Of a stretch of 64,000 nucleotides of DNA, positions 1 through 7,725 are shown piece by piece. Position 1 is the first letter of the stretch. The number at the start of each line of letters is the position of its first letter. The notes beneath the pieces were generated by a model. That model saw only the letters and a program-made list of their open reading frames with translations. It did not search any database and was not told the DNA's origin. The stretch comes from Moraxella lacunata (GTDB lineage: Bacteria; Pseudomonadota; Gammaproteobacteria; Pseudomonadales; Moraxellaceae): assembly GCF_900453205.1 (NCBI RefSeq), contig NZ_UGQU01000004.1, positions 186,001 through 250,000 on the forward strand. The letters run 5' to 3'. The translations under genes and the position numbers were made by a program.

Positions 1-563
1 GTGCCGTCATCGTTAGGTTTGGCGGATGTTTTCATTTGGTTTAGGTCGGTACCGCACTGGGCTTCGGTCAGACACATGGTGCCAGACCACTCGCCAGTAA
101 CGAGCTTGGGCAGGTATAAGTCTTTTTGCTCGGTCGTGCCGTATTCCAAAATGGTATTGACCGCCCCAAGCGATAGCCCCGGATACATGGCAAATGACCA
201 GTTGGCGGTGCCAAGCATCTCTGATTTGATGAGATTGAGAGACATTGGCAGAGCCATACCGCCATACTGTTCAGGGTAAGCAATGCCTTGCCAGCCCCCT
301 TGGGCGAACTGCTCGTACGCTTCTTTAAAGCCTTTGGGCGTGGTAACCTCGCCGTCCTTAAAATGACAACCTTCGGCATCGCCTGACTGATACAGGGGGG
401 CGATGACGTTTTCGGCTAAGTCGGCAAAGCCTTCTAAAATCATGCCAACCGTTTCGCTGTCGGCATTTTTGCCATGCTCAAAGGTTTTGTAGTGGCTTGG
501 ATAATCAAAGACTTCATTGATGAGAAATTTGATGTCCCGTAAGGGGGCTTTGTACGTTAGCAT
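1..563 (-). CDS. Acyl-CoA dehydrogenase, N-terminal part (runs off window)
   Basis: Reads from an ATG at 563 leftwards to the window edge without a stop, giving about 187 residues. The start MLTYKAPLRD, then a segment with QGGWQGIAYPEQYGGM and later MCLTEAQCGTDL, is the N-terminal and middle pattern of FAD-dependent acyl-CoA dehydrogenases of the long FadE-like bacterial type, which catalyse the first oxidation of fatty-acid beta-oxidation. A purine-rich RBS (GGAGC) lies just upstream of the ATG. The catalytic and C-terminal domains are outside the window, so chain-length specificity cannot be judged. The fadD gene at 23.6 kb is functionally related but not linked. Confidence 0.9.
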   Translation of the reverse strand, partial: MLTYKAPLRDIKFLINEVFDYPSHYKTFEHGKNADSETVGMILEGFADLAENVIAPLYQSGDAEGCHFKDGEVTTPKGFKEAYEQFAQGGWQGIAYPEQYGGMALPMSLNLIKSEMLGTANWSFAMYPGLSLGAVNTILEYGTTEQKDLYLPKLVTGEWSGTMCLTEAQCGTDLNQMKTSAKPNDDG

Positions 564-712
564 AAGACAGCTCCTTTGTGATAAAAATAAGATAAGGGGA
601 AATGTGTGAAAACATCATTTCCCTACTATACCTTATTTTGTGATTTATGCTAGGGGTTTTGTGTTAAAAATAACTATTTTTCATAAATTTTAATTATTTT
701 TATAAAAATAAA

Positions 713-1504
713 TTATAAATCCAACACCACCTTACCCAAATCCACCGTCTGACCTGTCCACAGCTCAAACGATAAGCGAGCTTGATTAATAAGCATACCC
801 ATGCCGTCTATCTGTTTGGCGGTGTTAAAGTGGTTTAAGAAAGCAGATGGCTTGCCATACATCATGTCATACGCCACATCAGCCGACACACCACCCAAAT
901 CCAGACTTTGCCCTGTGGTCGTGGTGGATGTGGCGTTGATAATCACGTCAAAATGCCCTGTGAGTTCATCTAAGCCGTGAGCGTGAATGTGAATGCCTTG
1001 CGTGGCAAACTCTTGGGCGAGTGTTTGGGCTTTGGTCAGTGTACGGTTAAACACCGACACCACCGCACCGCTTTGGATAAGCGGTAAAATCGCTCCCCGA
1101 GTTGCCCCACCTGCCCCGAGTATGGCGACTGTTTTGCCGTGTAAATCCACGCCATGCCCCACCAAATCTGCCACCAGCCCCCGACCGTCCGTGTTATCGC
1201 CATAGAGTTTTCCGTCCTTTATGGCGAGCGTGTTTACCGCCCCTGCGTTTTTGGCGTATTCGCTTAATGTACCGACTTCTTGGCAGATGTCAAACGCCAT
1301 TTCTTTAAAGGGCAAGGTTACGTTCGCCCCCACGCCCCCACCATAAAAAAACGCTTCAATGACCGCCTTAAAACTGCCAAAATCATCAGGGCAAAATTGG
1401 CGGTTGTAGCTGATGTCAAGCCCCACAGAGTGAGCAAAGGCGGTATGAATGGCAGGGCTTTTGGAGTGGCTAATTGGGTTGCCGATGACGATAAAGTGGT
1501 GCAT
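713..1504 (-). CDS. aroE: Shikimate dehydrogenase (NADP+) AroE
   Basis: 263 residues, normal length for AroE, which reduces 3-dehydroshikimate to shikimate in aromatic amino acid synthesis in the cytoplasm. Visible family motifs are the substrate-binding start VIGNPISHSKSP, the catalytic-lysine segment NVTLPFKE, NTDGRGL, the nucleotide-binding GAGGATRG (around residue 130) and the C-terminal GMGMLINQA. The start ATG at 1504 precedes VIGNPI by only four residues, as expected. It stands alone, transcribed leftwards, with a MITE-like repeat behind its promoter region. Confidence 0.95.
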   Translation of the reverse strand: MHHFIVIGNPISHSKSPAIHTAFAHSVGLDISYNRQFCPDDFGSFKAVIEAFFYGGGVGANVTLPFKEMAFDICQEVGTLSEYAKNAGAVNTLAIKDGKLYGDNTDGRGLVADLVGHGVDLHGKTVAILGAGGATRGAILPLIQSGAVVSVFNRTLTKAQTLAQEFATQGIHIHAHGLDELTGHFDVIINATSTTTTGQSLDLGGVSADVAYDMMYGKPSAFLNHFNTAKQIDGMGMLINQARLSFELWTGQTVDLGKVVLDL

Positions 1505-1588
1505 ACATTGTCCTGATGAATTTAAAATAAAAACTGTTAAAATGAACCAAAAACGGCTACAATAATCGCCATTATTTTCCCATATATG

Positions 1589-1795
1589 TAGGGCGTGCCT
1601 GCCATTGATAACATTGTCATAGGATATGACAAAGATTTGATGATTTCAATCCATTTTTGCATGAAAAATGGCTAAATCTGGTTTTTCTGCGTCAAAATCC
1701 TTGTTGATATTGCAATATCAACTGCGGACTTTTCCTTGAAAAACGGGTGATTTCCCCTATTTTTCATTGCAAATACCAAAGGTAGGCACGCCCTA
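1589..1795. repeat. MITE-like element, family A, copy 1 (about 207 bp)
   Basis: Bounded by the inverted ends TAGGGCGTGCCTGCC (1589-1603) and GGTAGGCACGCCCTA (1781-1795), which pair with one mismatch. The interior is AT-rich and non-coding and includes AAAAATGGCTAAATCT and TTTTTCATTGCAAATAC, both also found in the copy at 37047-37267. A shorter version lies at 44918-45059. It has no coding capacity and fills the aroE upstream spacer. Confidence 0.8.
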
Positions 1796-1838
1796 TCATT
1801 AACACAAGCCATTTTACCATTTACCGTTTATATCAGCC

Positions 1839-2435
1839 ATGACCGACACCAATTCTGCCCCTGCCAAAAAATCCTTTAAAACCCCCATCATCTGGGCGGT
1901 CATCATCGCCTGTGCTGTGGCATTGGCGTTGTTTTTTCGTCCTGCCACGCACAAGGACGTGGTGCAAGATGACGGCGAGCCAAAGGTTTATGAAAAAGTG
2001 GTCTATGACGTGGCAAATTGGCAAGCAAGTCCTGCCATCAATGAGACAGGGCAGGGCAGGTTTGAGCGTGCCAAAACGCTGATAGCCCCCACCGCCACCA
2101 AGTCGGACGCCTTGGATTTTCATGGGGCTATGGCGGACAAATACAGCTATACATCAGGACACGAACCGCCCCTATATGTCATCGAGTCGGATAAGCTCTT
2201 TGAGCTGGCATGGTACTACGCTCACCCCAAAGACAGCGATACCATCAAGCAGGTAAGCCACGCCCATGCCCAAAAAGCCCACGCCCTTGCCACCGCTTTA
2301 TATGGCGATGACGGCAAAGCGGTGTTGGAGCAAATGCTGACAGAGCAAATGGTCGGGGCAGAAATGCTACAAGGACATGGCATATTAAAGGCAGAATGTG
2401 CCAATTACACCTGTCAGCTTATTATGAAAAAATAG
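1839..2435 (+). CDS. Hypothetical single-pass membrane protein
   Basis: 198 residues. A short lysine-containing N-terminus is followed by one hydrophobic span (about residues 16-34, PIIWAVIIACAVALALFF), then a hydrophilic domain of about 160 residues that would face the periplasm. The C-terminal domain is Ala/His-rich, with HAHAQKAHALATALYGDDG, and ends with a Cys pair (AECANYTCQLIMKK). I recognise no family. The ATG at 1839 was chosen because it puts the span close to the N-terminus. Confidence 0.7.
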   Translation: MTDTNSAPAKKSFKTPIIWAVIIACAVALALFFRPATHKDVVQDDGEPKVYEKVVYDVANWQASPAINETGQGRFERAKTLIAPTATKSDALDFHGAMADKYSYTSGHEPPLYVIESDKLFELAWYYAHPKDSDTIKQVSHAHAQKAHALATALYGDDGKAVLEQMLTEQMVGAEMLQGHGILKAECANYTCQLIMKK

Positions 2436-2480
2436 GGAAGTGCTTCATTCTTGGTCTTATGTAAGTGATTGATTTATCAA

Positions 2481-2561
2481 GGGCGTGTTCAACACGCCCC
2501 TACAACCCGAAAAATAATCACCTAAAATCAATAAGTAACCGTAAGGTGCGTAACACGCACC
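2481..2561. repeat. Two small palindromic repeat units
   Basis: GGGCGTGTTCAACACGCCC (2481-2499) and GTAAGGTGCGTAACACGCAC (from 2541) are short self-complementary units in the spacer. The second is the same unit that forms the arms of the larger palindrome at 21398-21455. Such units recur through the window and probably form hairpins in RNA. Confidence 0.6.
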
Positions 2562-2695
2562 GCTTATTGGACTGATATTTTAAAAATCACCCAAATTGGC
2601 TTTACCACCACCAATAAGGACGGTACGGATAGCCATACCAACCGCCATAACCATAATGCATGCGGGTCATGCGTTCGCTCATCTGATGTTGCTCT

Positions 2696-2828
2696 GGTAT
2701 TGTTAAATAAAGATAGATTTTAAGGTTTTCCGTTCGGACTGAGCTTGTCGAAGTCTAGGAAAACCGTTATGGTTCGACAAGCTCACCACGAACGGCTTTC
2801 TAGAAAAGTATACTCAATTAACAATACC
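2696..2828 (+). mobile_element. 133-bp MITE, copy 1
   Basis: Begins GGTATTGTTAA and ends TTAACAATACC, a perfect 11-bp terminal inverted repeat. It is flanked by the 8-bp direct repeat GTTGCTCT (2688-2695 and 2829-2836), the expected target-site duplication. The interior carries a REP-like palindrome with TGAGCTTGTCGAA and TTCGACAAGCTCA arms. It encodes no transposase, so it must move in trans. Near-identical copies lie at 29970-30102, 31416-31548 and 47511-47643. This copy sits inside the 3' end of the neighbouring lipoprotein gene. Confidence 0.93.
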
Positions 2829-3204
2829 GTTGCTCTAAGCCCATCATGTTGGCACGGTGTAGCTCTTCTAGGGTCTTGCTGTCGCCGACATCACACACGC
2901 CTTGTAGGGTGTAGCCCATTCGCCCCATGTTGTAGGCGTTGTCTATGGTGCAGTAGGATTTTAACCCTGCTTGGCGACCTTGCTCCCATAACGCTCGGTC
3001 AGGCGTGGCAAGTCCTTGACAGGTTTTGGCATGGCGTAATATCTCTTGACTGCTTGCCCCGCGCAGACCGTCAGCACGACCCACCTGCTCCCAGTTGGCA
3101 GATGAGCAGTCGGCTTGTTTTAATGTGGCAGTTGTAGCACAGCCTGTGAGTGCGAGCATGGGTAGGGCGGTGAGTAGGAATGCTTTTTTTGTGATAGGCT
3201 TCAT
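2818..3204 (-). CDS. DUF2799-like lipoprotein, C-terminus replaced by MITE
   Basis: 128 residues from ATG at 3204. It has a lipoprotein signal (LLTALPMLALTGC, lipobox LTGC), then a domain with CSSANWEQVGRADGLRG and repeated G-R-x-x-G/GxQ patterns resembling DUF2799 outer-envelope lipoproteins. The last residues RYC and the stop come from the inserted 133-bp element. If the element and one 8-bp duplication are removed, the frame continues to a stop at 2602, adding 25 residues ending in a Tyr/Trp/Gly-rich tail, for 153 in all. The truncated protein may still be made and lipidated. Function unknown. Confidence 0.8.
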   Translation of the reverse strand: MKPITKKAFLLTALPMLALTGCATTATLKQADCSSANWEQVGRADGLRGASSQEILRHAKTCQGLATPDRALWEQGRQAGLKSYCTIDNAYNMGRMGYTLQGVCDVGDSKTLEELHRANMMGLEQRYC

Positions 3205-3297
3205 GGTAAATTGCCTTTTATTGTTGATTAAAAAACGCACAAGCGTGGCTTATGCGTTTGTTACGACTAAGACAGCCGACTCGTTCAACGAATGTCA

Positions 3298-3771
3298 TTA
3301 GTGGGCGTGGTTGTGCATGGGACGAGTACCTTCGCATTTTAGGCTGTATACGGTGCCATCAGCAGTGGTTATGTCCAACGCACCAAATTTGTTTTTGGTG
3401 TGCCATTCGTATTTTGACTCAGGATTGACATCATTAACAAACAGCATGCCAGAGGCGGATTTGGCAGGTTGCATTTCAACATCAACACTTTCTAACCCAA
3501 GGCTAGGGGCGGTGATAGTTAGCAGGGCATGACCTGCATCAGGGTTGTATTTGGCGGTGACTTTACCGTCTTTTTCGCACAGGTATTTTTCGGTTATCTC
3601 GCCATGATGATGTTTTTTGCCGTGCTTATGCTCATGTTTGTCGCCATGTTTGTGGGCGTGCTTGCCTTGCATTTCTTGGGGTTTGGGCTGTTTGATGGTT
3701 TGGCTGTTATTCGTGGTACAGCCTGTCAATACCAAGGCACCCACAGCAGTCGCAATCAATAATTTTTGCAT
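3298..3771 (-). CDS. Histidine-rich lipoprotein with MliC-like domain
   Basis: 157 residues. The signal peptide ends in a lipobox (ALVLTGC), predicting attachment to a membrane on the periplasmic side or surface. Residues about 35-58 form a His/Lys/Asp-rich stretch with repeated HKHGDKHEHKHGKKHHH, a probable Zn or other metal-binding region. The C-terminal part (YLCEKDGKVTAKY, then SASGMLF, and a final Cys in LKCEG) resembles the small beta-barrel of membrane-bound C-type lysozyme inhibitors, including the conserved SASG loop and a Cys pair. The lysozyme-inhibitor assignment is an inference; the metal-binding segment is plain from composition. Confidence 0.7.
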   Translation of the reverse strand: MQKLLIATAVGALVLTGCTTNNSQTIKQPKPQEMQGKHAHKHGDKHEHKHGKKHHHGEITEKYLCEKDGKVTAKYNPDAGHALLTITAPSLGLESVDVEMQPAKSASGMLFVNDVNPESKYEWHTKNKFGALDITTADGTVYSLKCEGTRPMHNHAH

Positions 3772-4041
3772 GACAATCTCCTTAAAAGAAAAAAATAAAA
3801 TCAGTTATCATTTAAATGATATATTTATTATAAATGAAATCCCCACTGCCGTGTGTAACAAATTTTTTCAAAATAAGAGTAAACTTGTAAAAACTTTAAC
3901 ACAACTTTTATCGTGAAAAACTGATGTGATAAAAGATAGGTATGTCCTAATCATCATTTTCTTTTAAAATAGCCATCATGCCTTGACTTTATTTTATTCA
4001 AAAGCTATATTTTAAAGAAATCTTTATCAGGAAACATCATC

Positions 4042-5076
4042 ATGACCATCTTATCATTACAATCCCATCTTGCTCTATCCACGCCCATCGTCCAAGCCCC
4101 CATGGCAGGGGCGAGCAATGCCGATTTTGTCGTGGGGGCGTGTCGTCTTGGTGTGCTAGGCTCGCTTGGGGCAGGCATGATGTCGCCTGCCCGAATCCAT
4201 GATGAGATTACCAAAATCAAGGCAGGGACGGATAAGCCCTTTAATGTCAATCTCATGATTTTGGATAAAAGTTTGACCCAAACATATAGCCAGACCATGC
4301 CTGATTGGCTTGATAATTTTTATCAAACATTGGGCGTTACGCCTGTGCTAGATGACAAACCTGCCCATGACTTTGCCGAGCAATTTGCCGTATTGCTTGA
4401 TAACCCTGTGCCTGTGGCGAGCTTTACTTTTGGTATTTTAAATCTGCCCCAAGTGGACGCTTTGCATGCTGTCGGTACGCTTGTCATCGGTACGGCAAAC
4501 ACGGTGGCAGAAGTGTTGGCATGGCAGGATGTGGGAGCGGACGGTGTGGTCGTGCAAGGCGTGGGGGCAGGCGGTCATCAAGGAGGCTGGCTTGGTGAGC
4601 AGGGCGATAGATTATCTACGTTAGAGCTGTTAAAACTTGCTAAAAACGCAAGTACTATCCCACTTATCTCGGCAGGGGGCATTGCCAATCGTGAACAGGT
4701 TACTCTTATGCTAGATAATGGGGCGGACATGGTGGCGGTGGGGACGGTATTTTTGACCACGCACGAATCGCCTATCAATCCGCTTTGGAAAAAGCGTTTG
4801 CTAAGTGCGACAGGTAACGACACACGTCTGACACGACTATACTCTGGCAAATGGGCAAGGGGCGTGGTTACGGGCTATATGCAAGATTTTGCCCAGTTGG
4901 ATAATGATGATTTACCAAATTATCCGACATTAAACGCCATGACAAAATCCCTGCGAGCCCATGGGGCGACCACTCAAAACAGCGAGCTGATGAGCCTATG
5001 GAGTGGTGTGGGCGTGGCGGACTGCCGTGATGAGTCTATGAGTGAGCTTGTGGCAAGGCTAGCAGGCATGCCCTAA
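4042..5076 (+). CDS. Nitronate monooxygenase family flavoprotein
   Basis: 344 residues, a TIM-barrel FMN enzyme of the 2-nitropropane dioxygenase/nitronate monooxygenase family. The N-terminus has the family signature PIVQAPMAGASN; QGVGAGGHQGGW (around residue 175) carries the conserved His of the active site; SAGGIANREQV and NGADMVAVGTVFL form the phosphate-binding loops. Such enzymes oxidise alkyl nitronates and may detoxify propionate 3-nitronate. It ends convergently with the following gene, their stops overlapping by 4 bp. Confidence 0.9.
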   Translation: MTILSLQSHLALSTPIVQAPMAGASNADFVVGACRLGVLGSLGAGMMSPARIHDEITKIKAGTDKPFNVNLMILDKSLTQTYSQTMPDWLDNFYQTLGVTPVLDDKPAHDFAEQFAVLLDNPVPVASFTFGILNLPQVDALHAVGTLVIGTANTVAEVLAWQDVGADGVVVQGVGAGGHQGGWLGEQGDRLSTLELLKLAKNASTIPLISAGGIANREQVTLMLDNGADMVAVGTVFLTTHESPINPLWKKRLLSATGNDTRLTRLYSGKWARGVVTGYMQDFAQLDNDDLPNYPTLNAMTKSLRAHGATTQNSELMSLWSGVGVADCRDESMSELVARLAGMP

Positions 5077-5405
5077 TCGACCAAATACACCACGTTATCG
5101 CCGTCTTTTTTGATGACATGGTTAAGCTCTAAACGCTTGATGATGTCATCGATATCAGCATTTTGACCGCCCCGAAAGCTAAAAATCGCTTCCAAAAATG
5201 TCCGTAGGGCAGGCAGGCGATTGGGCTTACTTTTTAGCACTCGCTCCAAGCAATAGTCATAATCGGCAGAGGGTGGCAGTTTTTGGGTAGGAGTGGATGA
5301 TGAGCTTGGGGCGAGTATGAGTTGCCCGAGCAGATGATGAGCCAGTTTTAGCTTGTCCGCATCGGACAAGGCAGACGCCAAATCAAGGACGGTGTGATAA
5401 GACAT
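5073..5405 (-). CDS. Hypothetical protein
   Basis: 110 residues, soluble, no signal peptide. The N-terminal half is helical (LDLASALSDADKLKLAHHLLGQL), then a Ser/Thr/Pro linker, then FRGGQNADIDDIIKRLELNHVIKKDGDNVVYLV, which looks like a small winged-helix-type tail. No family recognised. Its stop codon overlaps the end of the convergent monooxygenase gene. Confidence 0.65.
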   Translation of the reverse strand: MSYHTVLDLASALSDADKLKLAHHLLGQLILAPSSSSTPTQKLPPSADYDYCLERVLKSKPNRLPALRTFLEAIFSFRGGQNADIDDIIKRLELNHVIKKDGDNVVYLVD

Positions 5406-5475
5406 GGGATTTCCTTAGGTGGTGGGATTGGCTTTATTGTATGACAAACACGGATAAATGAAAAGAGCAGATAAC

Positions 5476-5503
5476 AAAAAGCGGACATGTTGCCCGCTTT
5501 TTT
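5476..5503 (-). terminator. Rho-independent terminator after nhaA
   Basis: AAAAAGCGG and CCGCTTTTTT flank a short loop just downstream of the nhaA stop; on the minus strand the stem is followed by a T run. Confidence 0.75.
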
Positions 5504-5516
5504 ATTTTTGGTGTGA

Positions 5517-6746
5517 TTAATGTTTGGGCGGTTCGCCAACACCCAGATACATCTCATCGTTTTTGGCAAGGGTGGGATGGTCAGCGTCTTTGATGTTGGC
5601 ACGCAAGACAAGATAGCCCACAATACCTGAGATAAGCGAGCCTAGGATAATGCCTAAACGTGGGTCATAATCCTCAGGAATACCGCCAAAGGCAAGCCCC
5701 GAGATAAAGAGCGACATGGTAAAGCCGATACCGCAAAGCAGAGAGACGCCATAGATTTGCATGAAGTTTGTGCCTGTGGGCAGTTTGACCAAACCCAATT
5801 TGACGACCAAAAACACAGGAATCATCACGCCAAGCTGTTTACCGATAAACAAACCTAGGGCAATACCCATGGGTACGCCGTGCATGAGCTCGCCCATGTT
5901 AGTCCCCGCCAGCGAAATCCCTGCATTGGCAAAGGCAAATAGGGGTAAGATACCAAAGGCAACCGTGTTATGTAAATCGTGTTCTAGCTCTTCTAGGGGC
6001 GAATGCTCAGGGTCGGCGTTGTTTTTTAAAGGAATAAAAAATGCCAAAAGTACGCCTGCTAAGGTTGCATGCACGCCTGATTTTAGCATGGCGGCCCATA
6101 GGATAAGCCCGATAAGCAGATAAGGCGTGAGACGGGTGACGTTTAGGCGATTTAGTAAGAATAAAAAGGGCAAACACACCGCTGCCACGCCCAGTGATAT
6201 CAATGATAATTCAGATGTGTAGAACAAGGCAATGATGATAATCGCCCCGATGTCATCAAAGATGGCAATGGATACCAAAAATACTTTTAAGGCATTGGGG
6301 ACTTTGTTGCCGAGCAAGCTAAGCACGCCAATGGCAAAGGCGATGTCCGTGGCGGCAGGGATTGCCCAACCTTTTAGAGCCTCGGTATCACCATAATTTA
6401 GTCCATAATAGACCAAAGCAGGGGCAGTCATGCCACCGATGGCACAGATGGCAGGCAGGACGATTTGCTTGACATCGGACAGCTCACCTATCAAAGCCTC
6501 ACGCTTTAATTCTAGCCCCACCAAAAAGAAAAAAACCGCCATCAGACCGTCATTAATCCAATGATGAGCGTCTTTGGCAATCTCAAATTGACCAATTTGC
6601 ACCACGACAGGAGCATGAATAAAAGCATTATAAAGTTCAGATAAAGGTGAGTTTGCAACAATCATTGCAAGAACAGCAGCTAAGGCAAGGATGATGCCCC
6701 CAGCGGCTTCTAAGGCAAAAAAGGCTTTTATGCGACTCATCGACAT
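5517..6746 (-). CDS. nhaA: Na+/H+ antiporter NhaA
   Basis: 409 residues with about 12 hydrophobic spans, the usual NhaA size. It exchanges cytoplasmic Na+ for periplasmic H+ and supports pH and sodium homeostasis in the inner membrane. The segment [18 protein letters not shown] and the following [18 protein letters not shown] carry the two adjacent aspartates of the ion-binding site; [23 protein letters not shown] and [16 protein letters not shown] are also diagnostic. Transcribed leftwards from an AT-rich spacer and closed by its own terminator. Confidence 0.96.
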   Translation of the reverse strand: MSMSRIKAFFALEAAGGIILALAAVLAMIVANSPLSELYNAFIHAPVVVQIGQFEIAKDAHHWINDGLMAVFFFLVGLELKREALIGELSDVKQIVLPAICAIGGMTAPALVYYGLNYGDTEALKGWAIPAATDIAFAIGVLSLLGNKVPNALKVFLVSIAIFDDIGAIIIIALFYTSELSLISLGVAAVCLPFLFLLNRLNVTRLTPYLLIGLILWAAMLKSGVHATLAGVLLAFFIPLKNNADPEHSPLEELEHDLHNTVAFGILPLFAFANAGISLAGTNMGELMHGVPMGIALGLFIGKQLGVMIPVFLVVKLGLVKLPTGTNFMQIYGVSLLCGIGFTMSLFISGLAFGGIPEDYDPRLGIILGSLISGIVGYLVLRANIKDADHPTLAKNDEMYLGVGEPPKH

Positions 6747-7725
6747 GACTATCTTTTCCTATAAATATAAATGAAGGAACAAAACCCATAATTATAAAAA
6801 TTAGTTATAAATAAAAATTAACCAATCTTGTGAATATATCACAAAAATTAATAATACGAAAGCAGTTTTGTGATTATTTGTGTAAGTTTTCTTTCTGTGG
6901 GTTTGCCAAATGCAATCAGTGGTGTGATGGTGGATACAGCTAACAAAATTGAATTATGCTACAAAAAACCGTTCGCTCTGAGCCATGTCTGTGGGTCGGT
7001 TGTTGTTATGGTTCGACTCATTTTTTGCTACGAACGGAAAAACATAATAGTTTTTCATCGTGTAGAGTGTAGCGACTTATTTTTTGATTTATCAAGGATG
7101 AATTGCAATTAGCTTTGGGCAAATCAGTTATTTGCACAAAGCTGAGAATCGGATATTAAGTAGTTGTATAAACATTTTTTATGAAAAAACATCATTTTAT
7201 TCCCAAGATGCTTCTATAATTTTAAATAGTATCATAAAGGTTTAATGCGTCCTAATAATTTCATCTAAAACAAATGATGAATTTGGTGTGATTGTATTGC
7301 AAAATAGTATTGCTTATTTATGTATAATATTTCACAAAAAATAATATGATGTCTATATAATAACAAACTGTTAATTATTGTGAAAAATAAACGGTTGTTT
7401 ATTAAAAAAATAATCATAAAAATCAATTCATTAAAACATTATTTGTAAACATAATATTATATCATTCTGTAGGTACTGGACAATAAACCGCCATTAATTT
7501 ACAATTTGCAAACCTTATATTTAAGGTAAACATTCTTTTATTGCTTTGTAGTACCATGCTTCATGGCGGTAAATGACAGTGGATTTAAATGTTTTAATTT
7601 CATATTTATGATGGATAAATTGTGATATCATCAAGATTTGTGTTTGATAACTGGTTTTGGTATCAGGCTTATTCTTGTTGTTTATCACTTATGTTTTATC
7701 ATAAACACAAACACAAGGGTGTAAT
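6747..7725. other. Long AT-rich non-coding region with decayed repeats
   Basis: About 980 bp with no credible gene. 6968-7036 has CCGTTCG and CGAACGG arms and GTTATGGTTCGAC, a worn relative of the 133-bp MITE interior. About 7165-7241 (AAAAACATCATTTTATT, then TATCATAAAGGT) matches the right half of the family A repeat at 44918-45059. The rest is very AT-rich and must hold the promoters of nhaA and of the autotransporter; I could not fix a single convincing -35/-10 pair. Confidence 0.6.

Noticed and set aside
1280-1516. Open frame on the plus strand opposite aroE
   Set aside because: It is antisense to a clear aroE with no RBS or family match; many such shadow frames occur opposite GC-richer genes and were left out.
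6870-7112. Open frame in the spacer upstream of the autotransporter
   Set aside because: No RBS, no family match, and it runs through a decayed repeat; treated as non-coding.
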